Assembly: GCF_002294985.1 (NCBI RefSeq)
Contig: NZ_NSGE01000011.1
Location: 105,915 to 169,914, forward strand
Length of the DNA stretch: 64,000 bases
Source of the DNA: Mesorhizobium sp. WSM3862
GTDB lineage: Bacteria; Pseudomonadota; Alphaproteobacteria; Rhizobiales; Rhizobiaceae
Reading direction: 5' to 3'
Below are positions 8,222 through 16,380 of the stretch, in pieces. The stretch's first letter is position 1; every line of letters starts with the position of its first letter. The notes below the pieces were generated by a model. It did no database searches and had not been told where the DNA came from. It saw only the letters and a list, made by a program, of their open reading frames with translations. A program made the position numbers and the translations under genes.

Positions 8222-9442
8222 TCAATCCGCCATCGTTTCCAAGCTCGCGAAACCTTGCGGCGCGTCGCCCTCGTCGAACGGCGTCGTCACCTCCACGAAC
8301 GTGTCGGGATAGAACCCGTTGAATCGCGTCCTCAGCGACAGCGAGTAGGCGCCGATATGGCCGATCTCGATCCAGTCGCCGGTGTCGACCGTTTCCGGCA
8401 GCCAGAACGGCCTCGACAATATGTCGACGGAATCGCACGTTGCGCCGCAGACCTTGAACGGCACGACCGTCTTGTCGCTGCCATTGCGCGTGCGGATCGC
8501 CGGATCGGGAATGAAGCGCGCCGGCAGCGTGATCTTGCCGGTCCATGAATCCGAGAGCGACGCCCAGATGCCGTCATTGATGTAGAGCCTTTTGCCCTTG
8601 CGCAAGAGCACGCGCACGATCAGCGACAGGCAGCGCGCCACGATCACGCGGCCGGGTTCGGCGACCAGCGGCATCTCGTCGAACTGGTATTCCTTGAGGT
8701 CGCCGGCCAGCCGCGACATGAGCTGGCCGAGCGACGGCATCTCGATGTGCTTGCGGTTGGGATCGTGGCCGTACTCGGCCGGAAAGCCGCCGCCCACGTC
8801 AAGCCCGGCAATGTCGAAGGTCAGCCGGTTGCGCACCCAGTCGGCAGAGGCCAGCGCGCGCTCGTAGGTGTCGGGGTCCTCGATCTGGCTGCCGACATGG
8901 AAGCAAAGCCCGACCTTGTAGCCGGTACGGTTGAGCCGCTCGGCAAGCTCCACCGCATTGGCGGGACCGGCGCCGAATTTCTTCGACAGCTCATAGGCCG
9001 CGTGGCCCTTGGTCTGGATGCGCACGAAGACGGTGAGAGCGCCGGGATCGATGTCGAGCGCACGCACCACGCGCGTCAGCTTGGTGATCTCGTCCTCATG
9101 ATCGAGCGAAATCACGCGGATGCCGTATTTCTCCAGCGCCAGCTTGATGTCCGATTGCGCCTTGATCGGATGCATGTAGAGCATTTCGGACTCGGGCGAG
9201 ACGGCCCGCACGGCGGCGAACTCGCCGGGCGAGGCGACGTCGAAGGCGCTCACGCCAGCCTCGACCAGCGTCTTCAGCACGATCTGCTCGCCATTGGTCT
9301 TGACCGCATAGGCGGTCTTGCCCGGGAACATGCCCATGAACTGCAAAGCATCGGCCTTAAGCACCTGCGGGCGGAAGCAATAGACCGGATCGTCCGGACG
9401 AAGCGCCAGTGCCGCCTCGCGGGCATTTTCGAATCGCTGCAT
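8222..9442 (-). CDS. Ornithine/lysine decarboxylase-type PLP enzyme (fold III)
   Basis: A 406-residue alanine-racemase-fold decarboxylase. The PLP Schiff-base lysine is Lys48 in TAYAVKTN, FHVGSQ and DVGGGFP are the phosphate-binding elements, and VCGATCDSVD carries the catalytic cysteine (Cys336) at the dimer interface. This pattern matches eukaryotic-like ornithine decarboxylases that make putrescine, rather than diaminopimelate decarboxylase. Lysine decarboxylation remains possible. An upstream in-frame GTG (9469) exists, but ATG 9442 has AAGGA seven bases before it. The leader contains a stable hairpin (see findings). It is transcribed away from the EamA gene. Confidence 0.88.
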   Translation of the reverse strand: MQRFENAREAALALRPDDPVYCFRPQVLKADALQFMGMFPGKTAYAVKTNGEQIVLKTLVEAGVSAFDVASPGEFAAVRAVSPESEMLYMHPIKAQSDIKLALEKYGIRVISLDHEDEITKLTRVVRALDIDPGALTVFVRIQTKGHAAYELSKKFGAGPANAVELAERLNRTGYKVGLCFHVGSQIEDPDTYERALASADWVRNRLTFDIAGLDVGGGFPAEYGHDPNRKHIEMPSLGQLMSRLAGDLKEYQFDEMPLVAEPGRVIVARCLSLIVRVLLRKGKRLYINDGIWASLSDSWTGKITLPARFIPDPAIRTRNGSDKTVVPFKVCGATCDSVDILSRPFWLPETVDTGDWIEIGHIGAYSLSLRTRFNGFYPDTFVEVTTPFDEGDAPQGFASLETMAD

Positions 9443-9653
9443 GGACGAATCCTTGATCTCGGCGCGCACAATTAATCCTAGCTAGACGCCAAAGAAAACA
9501 GTTCTGTGTCTCGCCTTCGCCTGCGAGCGTCCGCACCCTTTGCGCCACGCTAAACCACTGGTCAGGTTTCGGGTGGCCCTTGCCACCGAACCGTATATCG
9601 ATTGGAGCTGGTTCGGGGATTGAGGGAGCGATCGGCATGGGAGGGGTGACGAC

Positions 9654-10574
9654 ATGACGATGGCGGCTGGCGCCGCGCCGACACGCGGACCGATGACGCT
9701 CAGGGATTGGGCGCAGCTCCTGCTGCTCGGCGCGATCTGGGGCGGCTCCTTCTTCTTTGCCCGCATTGCCGTGGCGGAGATCCATCCTTTGGCGCTGGTG
9801 CTGTTTCGCGTCGCCATCGCGACGGCCGCGCTTCAGCTCTATCTGGCGATCCGCGGCCCGTCCTTCCGTCTCGCCTTTCCCCACGCCGGCCTGTTCTTCC
9901 TGCTGGCGTTGGCCAACAATGTCATTCCGTTTTCGCTGATCTTCGCCGGCCAGACCGAGCTCGGCGCCGGTATTGCCTCTGTGCTCAATGCCACGACGCC
10001 ATTTTGGACGCTGCTCCTCGCCAATGCGCTCACCGCTGACGAAAAACTGTCCTGGAACAAGCTGGCCGGTATCTCGCTCGGCGTTGCAGGAACAGCTGTG
10101 ATGATCGGTCCTGGTTTGGCTGTCGGTCTCGGCGAGCCGGTCTGGGCCAAGCTCGCGCTGATCGGCGCCTCGGTGTCATACGCGATTGCCCTGATGATCG
10201 CGCGCCGCTTCAAGGGGGTGCCTGCGCCGGTCATCGCCACCGGGCAACTGACCGCATCGACCATCATCATGATCCCCGTCGTGCTGATTGCCTACGGCCC
10301 GGCCGGGCTGTTTTCGGTCTCGCCGCCGGTCTGGGCCGCGGTGCTCGGGCTGGCCCTGCTCTCCACAGCCTTTGCCTACATCCTCTATTTCAACCTCGTT
10401 GCCTCGGCCGGCGCCACCAACGCCTCGCTGGTCACTTTGATCGTACCGGTGAGTGCCGTGCTGCTCGGATTCCTGTTTCTGGGCGAGCGGCTGCAGCTCT
10501 TCGAAATGGGCGGCATGGCGCTGATCGGAGTCGGTCTGATCACCATTGACGGGCGCCTGTTCGGCCGATGGTAG
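9654..10574 (+). CDS. EamA-family (DMT superfamily) transporter
   Basis: A 306-residue integral membrane protein with about ten hydrophobic segments arranged as two EamA repeats. The first begins at LLLGAIWGGSFFFARIAV, the second around KLALIGASVSYAIALMIAR. DMT-family members usually export amino acids or metabolites across the inner membrane; the substrate is not predictable here. The start ATG 9654 has GGGAGGGG upstream. It is divergent from the decarboxylase gene with a 211-bp intergenic region. Translocation of a polyamine-related compound would be only a guess from context. Confidence 0.88.
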   Translation: MTMAAGAAPTRGPMTLRDWAQLLLLGAIWGGSFFFARIAVAEIHPLALVLFRVAIATAALQLYLAIRGPSFRLAFPHAGLFFLLALANNVIPFSLIFAGQTELGAGIASVLNATTPFWTLLLANALTADEKLSWNKLAGISLGVAGTAVMIGPGLAVGLGEPVWAKLALIGASVSYAIALMIARRFKGVPAPVIATGQLTASTIIMIPVVLIAYGPAGLFSVSPPVWAAVLGLALLSTAFAYILYFNLVASAGATNASLVTLIVPVSAVLLGFLFLGERLQLFEMGGMALIGVGLITIDGRLFGRW

Positions 10575-10708
10575 CGGTGCCATGCCACGGCTTCGCCATA
10601 ATTTATTCACAAACCCTTGGATCGATTTTTGCCGAAGAGTTTCAATGGCTAACGGCAAATTCGAGGTCGCAAATTCCACAATCGCGTCGCAATGCAGCAC
10701 ATTTTCCG

Positions 10709-10736
10709 CTTGCCTGTGACCCAAATGACTCTAGAT
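10709..10736 (+). promoter_or_regulatory. Possible sigma-70 promoter for the 28-residue peptide
   Basis: CTTGCC (10709-10714) and CTAGAT (10731-10736) with a 16-bp spacer resemble the alphaproteobacterial CTTGAC-N17-CTATAT promoter. They lie about 33 nt before the small ORF. This is pattern matching only. Confidence 0.3.
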
Positions 10737-10768
10737 TCCGGCCATAGCTCTTAAGAGGAGGCTATGGC

Positions 10769-10855
10769 ATGGGACTGACGAGGCCAATCAACGCATTGAT
10801 GATTTGTGCTGCGTTTGCATTCATCGGCGCCCTTATCATGGGCGTTCTTCCCTGA
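10769..10855 (+). CDS. 28-residue single-membrane-segment small protein
   Basis: A short ORF with a strong ribosome-binding site (AAGAGGAGG about 8-10 nt upstream). The peptide starts MGLTRPINALMIC, continues as one uninterrupted hydrophobic helix (AAFAFIGALIMGV) and ends LP. It stands alone in a 413-bp gap, with a promoter-like sequence before it and a perfect-stem terminator 50 nt after its stop. An ATG five bases upstream encodes only four residues. I do not recognise a family. The layout of promoter, RBS, hydrophobic peptide and terminator argues for a real small membrane protein, possibly a modulator of a larger membrane complex. Confidence 0.6.
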   Translation: MGLTRPINALMICAAFAFIGALIMGVLP

Positions 10856-10904
10856 CCCGCCGAAGCCGGGAAGACCAGCACCGAGGATGAGTCCAACCGA
10901 TTCG

Positions 10905-10931
10905 AAAAGGCCGGGTTCCGCCCGGCCTTTT
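10905..10931. terminator. Rho-independent terminator between the small peptide gene and metF
   Basis: An 11-bp perfect stem, AAAAGGCCGGG / CCCGGCCTTTT with a 5-nt TTCCG loop. T runs flank it on both strands, so it can end both the rightward small-ORF transcript and the leftward metF transcript. Confidence 0.8.
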
Positions 10932-10951
10932 CCGTTTCAATCATTGTTTGG

Positions 10952-10985
10952 GATGCATGTCGTTTCGCAAAACCGCTGCACACTT
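10952..10985. repeat. Short interspersed rhizobial repeat (copy 1)
   Basis: ATGCATGTC followed by GCAAAACCGCTGCACA. It matches the element at 44433-44484 in left arm, core and spacing. It abuts the metF stop codon, so the right palindrome arm is missing or replaced by coding sequence. Confidence 0.5.
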
Positions 10986-10987
10986 CA

Positions 10988-11905
10988 TCAGGCCGCGGCC
11001 GAGCCGGCCGCCTCCGCCTCATGCGAGCGGATGCCGATCATGTGGCAGACGGCGAAGACCAGATCGGCACGGTTCATCGTGTAGAAATGGAAATCGCCGA
11101 CGCCGCGCTCGACCAGATCATGGACCTGCTCTGCCGCGACCGCTGAGGCCACCAGTGCATGCGTTTGCGGATCGTTCTCCAGCCCTTCGAAGCGCTCGGC
11201 CAGCCAGGCCGGCACCAGCGCGCCGCAGCGGGAGGAAAAATTGGCGACCTGGGTGAAGTTGTGCACCGGCAGGATGCCCGGCACGATCGGGATGTAGATG
11301 CCGGCGCGGCGCGCGCGCTCGACATAGCGCTCGTAGAGGTCGTTGTCGAAGAAGAACTGGGTGATCGCCCGCGTCGCGCCATTGTCGACCTTGCGCTTGA
11401 GCATGTCGATGTCGGTGGCGAAGTCCGGGCTTTCCGGATGCTTTTCCGGATAGGCCGAGACCGAGATGTCGAAATCGCCGACGCTCTTCAGCGCCCCGAC
11501 CAGTTCGGCGCCGTTCGCATAACCATCGGGATGCGGACGATAGGCGGTCCCCACGCCTGCTGCCGGATCGCCGCGCAAGGCGACGAAACGGGTGACGCCA
11601 AAGTCGGCGAATTCCTGGATGACGGCGTCGACCTGATGCCGGGCCGTGTCGACGCAGGTCATATGCGCCGCCGGCGTCAGCGTCGTCTCGTTGAGAATGC
11701 GCTTCACGGTGCGCGCCGTGCGCTCTCGGGTCGAGCCGCCGGCACCGTAGGTCACCGAGACGAAGCGCGGCTTGAGCGGCTCGAGCCTTGTGACGGTGTC
11801 CCAGAGCCTTGCTTCCATCTCATCCGTTTTGGGCGGGAAGAACTCGAACGAAACCCGGACCTTGTCGCCAATATCGGGGCGGCGGGAAAAGCGGAACTGG
11901 TTCAT
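10988..11905 (-). CDS. metF: 5,10-methylenetetrahydrofolate reductase MetF
   Basis: MetF reduces 5,10-methylene-THF to 5-methyl-THF with an FAD cofactor, supplying methyl groups for methionine synthesis. The 305-residue sequence is a full-length TIM-barrel MetF with VSFEFFPPKTD at the N terminus, SVTYGAGGSTRERT, the LRGDP motif and ITQFFFDND. Its ATG overlaps the stop of the upstream ArsR-methyltransferase gene by one base (TGATG), so both are one operon under the palindromic operator at 12.93 kb. This links folate methyl supply to control by the regulator. Confidence 0.95.
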   Translation of the reverse strand: MNQFRFSRRPDIGDKVRVSFEFFPPKTDEMEARLWDTVTRLEPLKPRFVSVTYGAGGSTRERTARTVKRILNETTLTPAAHMTCVDTARHQVDAVIQEFADFGVTRFVALRGDPAAGVGTAYRPHPDGYANGAELVGALKSVGDFDISVSAYPEKHPESPDFATDIDMLKRKVDNGATRAITQFFFDNDLYERYVERARRAGIYIPIVPGILPVHNFTQVANFSSRCGALVPAWLAERFEGLENDPQTHALVASAVAAEQVHDLVERGVGDFHFYTMNRADLVFAVCHMIGIRSHEAEAAGSAAA

Positions 11906-12912
11906 CAGGCTGTTTCCCTTGCTGGAAGTGTGTCGTTGGACGGATCGGCGATCAGCAGGCGGCGATCGCGACCCAACCAGAGCTTGACGGTGAGTCTCGC
12001 CTCGGCCTGGCCGCGCGGCTCGAACTCCTGGCTCTCTTCGAGGTCAAGTCCTGCCTCCTCGAACCAGTCGGCGATCTGCCGGTCGGAAAAGCCGAGCCGC
12101 ATATGCGCGTGCTGGTCGCGCAGGAACTCCAGATTGTGAGGCGCGAAATCGACGATCACCAGCCTGCCGGACGGACGCAACAGCCTCGCCGCCTCGCCGA
12201 TGGCGCGGGCCGGATCGTCGAGATAGTGCAGAACCTGGTGGATGGTGACGAGATCGAAGGCGTTGCGCTCGACGGGCGGCGAAAAGATGTCGCCCTGGCG
12301 CACCTGCGCATTGGCGACGCCGGCCTTGTCGAGATTGGCGCGCGCCACCGTCAGCATCTCGCGCGACATGTCGATGCCGACGCCGCGCCGGTAGAGCGGC
12401 GCGAAGATCTCCAGCAGCCTGCCCGTGCCGGTGCCGAGGTCGAGCATCGACTGGAACGGCCGTTTGCCGACAAGCTTGAGCAGTGCCGCTTCCACCGCGC
12501 GATCCGGCACATGCAGCGAGCGGATGCGATCCCAGCTGGCGGCGTTCTCCGAAAAATACTCCGCGGCCCGGTCCTGCCGCTTGCGCTTGACAGCGGCCAG
12601 CCGCTCCAGGTCGCGCACCACCTGCGGGTCGGCCTCGCGCACGCCAGAGACCAGCCGCTGAACGAAATCGCGCGAGCTGTCTGTGTCCGATAGCCTGAAA
12701 AAGGCCCAGGACCCTTCCTGGTAGCGGCCGATCAGCCCGGCATCGAGCAGCAGCTTCAGATGCCGTGAGACGCGCGGCTGCGACTGGCCAAGGATTTCGG
12801 TGAGGTCGGAGACCGTGAGATCGCCGCGCGACAGCAGCACCAGAATGCGCAGGCGGCTGGATTCGGCAGCCGCCTTCAATGTATCTACCATCGTGTCGAG
12901 CGTGACATGCAT
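11905..12912 (-). CDS. ArsR-family regulator fused to a SAM-dependent methyltransferase domain (SahR-like)
   Basis: A 335-residue two-domain protein. An ArsR-type winged helix occupies roughly residues 8-85 (SRLRILVLLSRGDLTVSDL; QPRVSRHLKLLLDAGLI). A class I methyltransferase fold follows (MLDLGTGTGRLLEIF near 147-161, GVGIDMSREML, and VIVDFAPHNLEFL). It lacks the metal-binding cysteines typical of ArsR/SmtB. ArsR-methyltransferase fusions next to methionine-cycle genes include SahR, a sensor of S-adenosylhomocysteine; the metF partner supports that reading, but the ligand is inferred. An imperfect 22-bp palindrome ends 19 nt before the start codon, suggesting autoregulation. The RBS is weak, and ATG codon 8 is an alternative start. 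Confidence 0.85.
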   Translation of the reverse strand: MHVTLDTMVDTLKAAAESSRLRILVLLSRGDLTVSDLTEILGQSQPRVSRHLKLLLDAGLIGRYQEGSWAFFRLSDTDSSRDFVQRLVSGVREADPQVVRDLERLAAVKRKRQDRAAEYFSENAASWDRIRSLHVPDRAVEAALLKLVGKRPFQSMLDLGTGTGRLLEIFAPLYRRGVGIDMSREMLTVARANLDKAGVANAQVRQGDIFSPPVERNAFDLVTIHQVLHYLDDPARAIGEAARLLRPSGRLVIVDFAPHNLEFLRDQHAHMRLGFSDRQIADWFEEAGLDLEESQEFEPRGQAEARLTVKLWLGRDRRLLIADPSNDTLPARETA

Positions 12913-12930
12913 GAAAGGTTCTCGCTGAAA

Positions 12931-12952
12931 GATATAAAGATATGTTTATGTC
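12931..12952 (-). promoter_or_regulatory. Palindromic operator upstream of the ArsR-methyltransferase/metF operon
   Basis: A 22-bp A+T-rich imperfect palindrome: the left half GATATAAAGAT and the reverse complement of the right half, GACATAAACAT, agree at 9 of 11 positions. AAAGATAT is also tandemly repeated at 12928-12943. A+T-rich palindromes of this kind are usual ArsR-family operators. It stands out from the surrounding GC-rich DNA and lies 19 nt upstream of the start codon. Confidence 0.6.
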
Positions 12953-13053
12953 GAATTTGAAAGCCTGGCAAGCGCTATGTCGCTCCCTGACAAGAAAATG
13001 GCGCAGCCATGATCCGCGCATTGCAGGCCATGCGTCCGCGGATTGATTGAACG

Positions 13054-13560
13054 ATGTTCGAGAGACGCGAGGACGAGACGCTCTTGGAAAACGACCCGGC
13101 CGATCTGCCGCCGGACGGCCATGTCGTCTTCATCGGCCGGATCGCCTCGCCTTGGACGAGCCGCGAGGATTGTCCCAAGAACATGCGCGCCGCCCGCGAG
13201 ACCGGCCGGACTGCGGCCATCCTGATCGACAAGCCCTACCGCCGGGGGCTGCAGAACCTCGATCGCGCCAGCCACATCGTCATCCTGTCCTGGCTCGATC
13301 ATGCCCCACGGAATTTGATTGTGCAGAAACCGCGCCATGCGGCTGAACCGAAAGGCGTTTTCTCGCTGCGCTCCCCTGCCCGGCCGAACCCTGTCGGCCT
13401 GCACATCGCGAAGCTCGTCGCGCTCGATATCGAGGAAGGCCGGATCGAGATCGACGCCATCGACGTGCTCGACGGCACGCCGGTCGTCGACATCAAGCCC
13501 TACTATGCGTCGACCGATGCCTTCCCTGAGGCGGCCATTGCCGGACGCGAGGAGAAATGA
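13054..13560 (+). CDS. trmO: tRNA (N6-threonylcarbamoyladenosine(37)-N6)-methyltransferase TrmO family
   Basis: A 168-residue TsaA/UPF0066 domain protein. It has the family's N-terminal FIGRIASPW strand and a central cluster with ASHIVILSWLDHAPR, then GVFSLRSPARPNPVGLHIAKLV, which carries the signature RSPxRPNPIG-like motif. TrmO uses SAM to methylate t6A37 in certain tRNAs. E. coli TrmO is longer (about 235 residues); this is the short form consisting of the catalytic barrel only. It overlaps the DUF2293 gene by ATGA (13557-13560). The RBS is weak. Confidence 0.88.
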   Translation: MFERREDETLLENDPADLPPDGHVVFIGRIASPWTSREDCPKNMRAARETGRTAAILIDKPYRRGLQNLDRASHIVILSWLDHAPRNLIVQKPRHAAEPKGVFSLRSPARPNPVGLHIAKLVALDIEEGRIEIDAIDVLDGTPVVDIKPYYASTDAFPEAAIAGREEK

Positions 13561-13871
13561 GCGCGCCGACCGGCCGCCGCCGCGCGATTGCCAAGGCGCT
13601 CACCGCGCTCTTGCCGCTCGCCCCCTATTCCGACATGGAAAAAATCCGCGCCGATGCCGGAGCCGTGCATATGAAGAGCTTGCCGCCGACGATCGCGGTG
13701 TGGCTGGCAACCATCGCGCATGTCCGCCACACCCATACCGACTATGACAAACTGCTGGCCGAAGGCTATGACCGCGACTCGGCACGCTTCTTTGTCATCG
13801 ACGAGACCAATGAGGTGCTGACCCGCTGGCGCGCGACGCGGCTGCTGGAAGAGGATGACGAGGACGAGTAA
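13557..13871 (+). CDS. DUF2293 domain protein
   Basis: A 104-residue cytoplasmic protein of unknown function, translationally coupled to trmO by an ATGA overlap. The core AVWLATIAHVRHTHTDYDKLLAEGYD resembles DUF2293, and the acidic tail LLEEDDEDE is typical of these proteins. No catalytic motif or membrane segment is visible. Coupling to a tRNA methyltransferase hints at an RNA-related role, but nothing in the sequence tests that. Confidence 0.75.
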   Translation: MSAPTGRRRAIAKALTALLPLAPYSDMEKIRADAGAVHMKSLPPTIAVWLATIAHVRHTHTDYDKLLAEGYDRDSARFFVIDETNEVLTRWRATRLLEEDDEDE

Positions 13872-13968
13872 AGCACAGGCTAGGCTAGACAGCGCCGTTG
13901 GCCTGGCTCTTACTTCATTCGAAGCGGGACGCTAGCCTGCCTTTCCACAACGACGAAGAAGGAGCGAA

Positions 13969-14928
13969 ATGAGCCAAGCCGCCCCCGCGCCTGCCGCGCC
14001 ACTACCCGTTCTGTCAGAGCGTCATCTCGATCCGCATGCCTATCCCAACGGCGTCGCTTACCTCGATGGACAATATCTGCCGATGTCGCAGGCAAAGGTG
14101 TCGGTGCTGGACTGGGGCTTTCTGCATTCCGACGCCACTTACGACACGGTCCATGTCTGGGACGGCCGCTTTTTCCGTCTCGATCTGCATCTCGACCGTT
14201 TCTTCGGCGGGCTGGAAAAGCTTCGCATGACCATCTCGTTCGACCGCGACGGCGTTGCCGAAATCCTGCACAATTGCGTCGCGCTGTCCGGCCATCGCGC
14301 CGCCTATGTCGAGATGCTGTGCACGCGCGGTGCCTCGCCGACCTTCAGCCGCGATCCGCGTCAGGCGATCAACCGGTTCATGGCTTTCGCCGTCCCCTTC
14401 GGCTCGGTCGCCAATGCCGAACAGTTGCGAAGCGGCCTCCACGTCGCGATCAGCGACAAGGTCCGTATCCCACCTGCCTCGATCGATCCCTCGATCAAGA
14501 ACTACCATTGGCTGGACCTGGTGCGCGGGCTCTACGACGCTTATGACCGCGGCGCCGACACCGCGCTGGTCCTCGACTTCAACGGCAACCTCGCCGAAGG
14601 TCCAGGCTTCAACGTGTTCTGTGTCAGGGCAGGCAAATTGACCACGCCCGCCGTCGGCGTGCTGCCCGGCATAACGCGCCGCACCGTGTTTGACCTGTGC
14701 GCCGAGGCGCGACTGTCCGCGGTTGCCGCGGATGTCAGCGTGGCCGCGCTCAAGTCAGCCGACGAAGTCTTCATCACCTCGACGGCCGGCGGCATCATGC
14801 CCGTCACGATGATCGACGGTGCTCCGGTTGCCGATGGCAAGGTCGGGGCGATCACTGAGCGTCTGATGCGCCTCTACTGGCAAAAGCACGAGGATCCGGC
14901 TTGGTCGAGCGCGGTGCGCTACGGATGA
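13969..14928 (+). CDS. Class IV PLP-dependent aminotransferase
   Basis: A 319-residue fold-type IV aminotransferase (family of branched-chain and D-amino-acid aminotransferases and aminodeoxychorismate lyase). The PLP lysine is Lys177 in PSIKNYHWLDL, the N-terminal strand VSVLDWGFLHSDATYDTV is characteristic, and GVLPGITRRTVFDLC plus FITSTAGGIMPV form the cofactor-phosphate and active-site loops. AAGGAG precedes the ATG. Its substrate is not determined by these motifs, and neighbouring genes do not help. It is a single-gene unit. Confidence 0.87.
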   Translation: MSQAAPAPAAPLPVLSERHLDPHAYPNGVAYLDGQYLPMSQAKVSVLDWGFLHSDATYDTVHVWDGRFFRLDLHLDRFFGGLEKLRMTISFDRDGVAEILHNCVALSGHRAAYVEMLCTRGASPTFSRDPRQAINRFMAFAVPFGSVANAEQLRSGLHVAISDKVRIPPASIDPSIKNYHWLDLVRGLYDAYDRGADTALVLDFNGNLAEGPGFNVFCVRAGKLTTPAVGVLPGITRRTVFDLCAEARLSAVAADVSVAALKSADEVFITSTAGGIMPVTMIDGAPVADGKVGAITERLMRLYWQKHEDPAWSSAVRYG

Positions 14929-14998
14929 CGACCAAAGCCACTCCAACAGTTCACTCAGAGCGAGACTTGAACCGGCGATATCCAAAGCCGAAGCCCGA

Positions 14999-15628
14999 TC
15001 ACGCGCGATAGATCCACTGCTCCGGCACCCGCACCGAAATCTCTTCGCCTGTCCTGATGATGCCGGGTTTTTCGACCCAGGCGACCAGACCGCGCAGCCT
15101 CTTCGCCGTCTTCGGAAACAGAAAGGCCGTCGCGTCGCGATCCGCCGCGTTGACATGTTCGGCGATCGATTGCCCGGCGACCCGGCAGGGCTTGTTCTGG
15201 CCGTCGATCTTGATCGTCACGCCGCCCTTGAAGAACAACAGCGACCCCGCCGGCAGCATCGAAAGATGCGGCAGGCCTTCGATCATCAGGTTGGCGCCGA
15301 TCCATTCCGCCTTGATCTCCTCGAGGCCCATGCGGTGGGCGACGATGGCGAGCTCATTCGCGGCGACGAGCGACAATTGCCGCTCGTTGCGCATTTCGGT
15401 GCCGCGCGGGTACCAGGGCTCGCGCCCGCCGGAGCGCCGCGTCGCGCCGGCATGGAAGTCACCCTCGATCCCGTCGAAGCCAAGGCGCAATTCGTCCACG
15501 GGCCTTGTCTCGAAATGATCGGACGGCGCGGCATAGAGTGCCGCTGCCAATGCTGTCAGCTTGCGGCCGGCGACGATGTCGGCCGTCGGCTCCGCCGACG
15601 GAAAAAGCTCTAGGTTCGTTTCCTGCAT
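14999..15628 (-). CDS. MOSC domain-containing protein
   Basis: A 209-residue protein matching the MOSC (molybdenum cofactor sulfurase C-terminal) fold, with RQLSLVAANELAIVAHRMG, the IGANLMIEGLPHLSMLPAGS segment and the conserved cysteine in NKPCRVAGQSI. Stand-alone MOSC proteins bind molybdenum cofactor or act in detoxifying reductions such as YiiM-type N-hydroxylated base reduction. No partner flavoprotein or molybdoenzyme is adjacent, so its exact role is open. It has no signal peptide. Confidence 0.85.
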   Translation of the reverse strand: MQETNLELFPSAEPTADIVAGRKLTALAAALYAAPSDHFETRPVDELRLGFDGIEGDFHAGATRRSGGREPWYPRGTEMRNERQLSLVAANELAIVAHRMGLEEIKAEWIGANLMIEGLPHLSMLPAGSLLFFKGGVTIKIDGQNKPCRVAGQSIAEHVNAADRDATAFLFPKTAKRLRGLVAWVEKPGIIRTGEEISVRVPEQWIYRA

Positions 15629-15807
15629 AGCGTTGGTCTAGAGACGCTCGGCTACTCGGTCCAGTCGAAAGCGCTGATGATCCGATCACAGCGCTTGATG
15701 GCGATCACGACTTTCTTACCTGAAGACGCCGCACGCTTTCACGTTCCGCCGCATTGCCGCCGCGCCGGCGGCGTAAATGGCGGCGCGAACTTGGGAGGGT
15801 TCAGATC

Positions 15808-16374
15808 ATGCAGGTTCAACATGCGATCGCCGCGCTCTGGCTGGCCTGGGTGGTGTCTTGGGTGCTGGCCGCCGCGTGGGCCGATCCAGCGCAAAAGCGC
15901 GCGGACTTCAAGGCTGAGGCCCGTTACCGGGTTCTCTGGCTGGCCGGCACCTTTCTGCTGTTCGCGCCGGCGCACGGCTATGTCGGCCGATTGCGGCTGT
16001 GGACGCCGACGCTTGCCGAGGGCTGGATCTGCGTCGCCCTGATCGCGATCGGCATCGCTTTCGCCTGGTGGGCGCGCTTGCATCTCGGTCGGCTGTGGTC
16101 GGGCACCGTCACCGCCAAAGCCGATCACCGCGTGGTCGGCACCGGTCCCTATCGGCTGGTCCGCCACCCGATCTACACCGGCCTGCTGGTGTCGATCCTC
16201 GCTACCATGGCAGCCAAGGGCACTGTCTGGGGTGTTGCCGGCACTGCCCTGCTGCTCGTCGGCATCGTCGTCAAGGCCAGGCTGGAAGAGAGCTTCCTGC
16301 GCGGCGAGCTCGGCCCCGCCTATGACGACTATGCCAGACGCGTGCCGATGCTGGTGCCGTTCGTCCCCGCCTGA
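15808..16374 (+). CDS. Isoprenylcysteine carboxyl methyltransferase (ICMT)-family membrane protein
   Basis: A 188-residue integral membrane protein with about five hydrophobic segments. The C-terminal half holds the ICMT/PEMT-type cofactor motif RLVRHPIYTGLLVSI and the EExF-like EESFLRGELG. Bacteria generally lack prenylated CaaX proteins, so members of this family probably methylate other small or lipid substrates. The frame extends 54 nt upstream, but ATG 15808 has GGGAGGG eight bases before it and starts directly with the first membrane segment. It converges with the KAS III gene, with only 6 bp between the ends. Confidence 0.83.
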   Translation: MQVQHAIAALWLAWVVSWVLAAAWADPAQKRADFKAEARYRVLWLAGTFLLFAPAHGYVGRLRLWTPTLAEGWICVALIAIGIAFAWWARLHLGRLWSGTVTAKADHRVVGTGPYRLVRHPIYTGLLVSILATMAAKGTVWGVAGTALLLVGIVVKARLEESFLRGELGPAYDDYARRVPMLVPFVPA

Positions 16375-16380
16375 GCCGGT

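Noticed and set aside
12913..13053. Possible SAM-II riboswitch upstream of the metF operon
   Set aside because: I see no convincing pseudoknot layout. The A+T-rich palindrome next to an ArsR gene is explained better as an operator.
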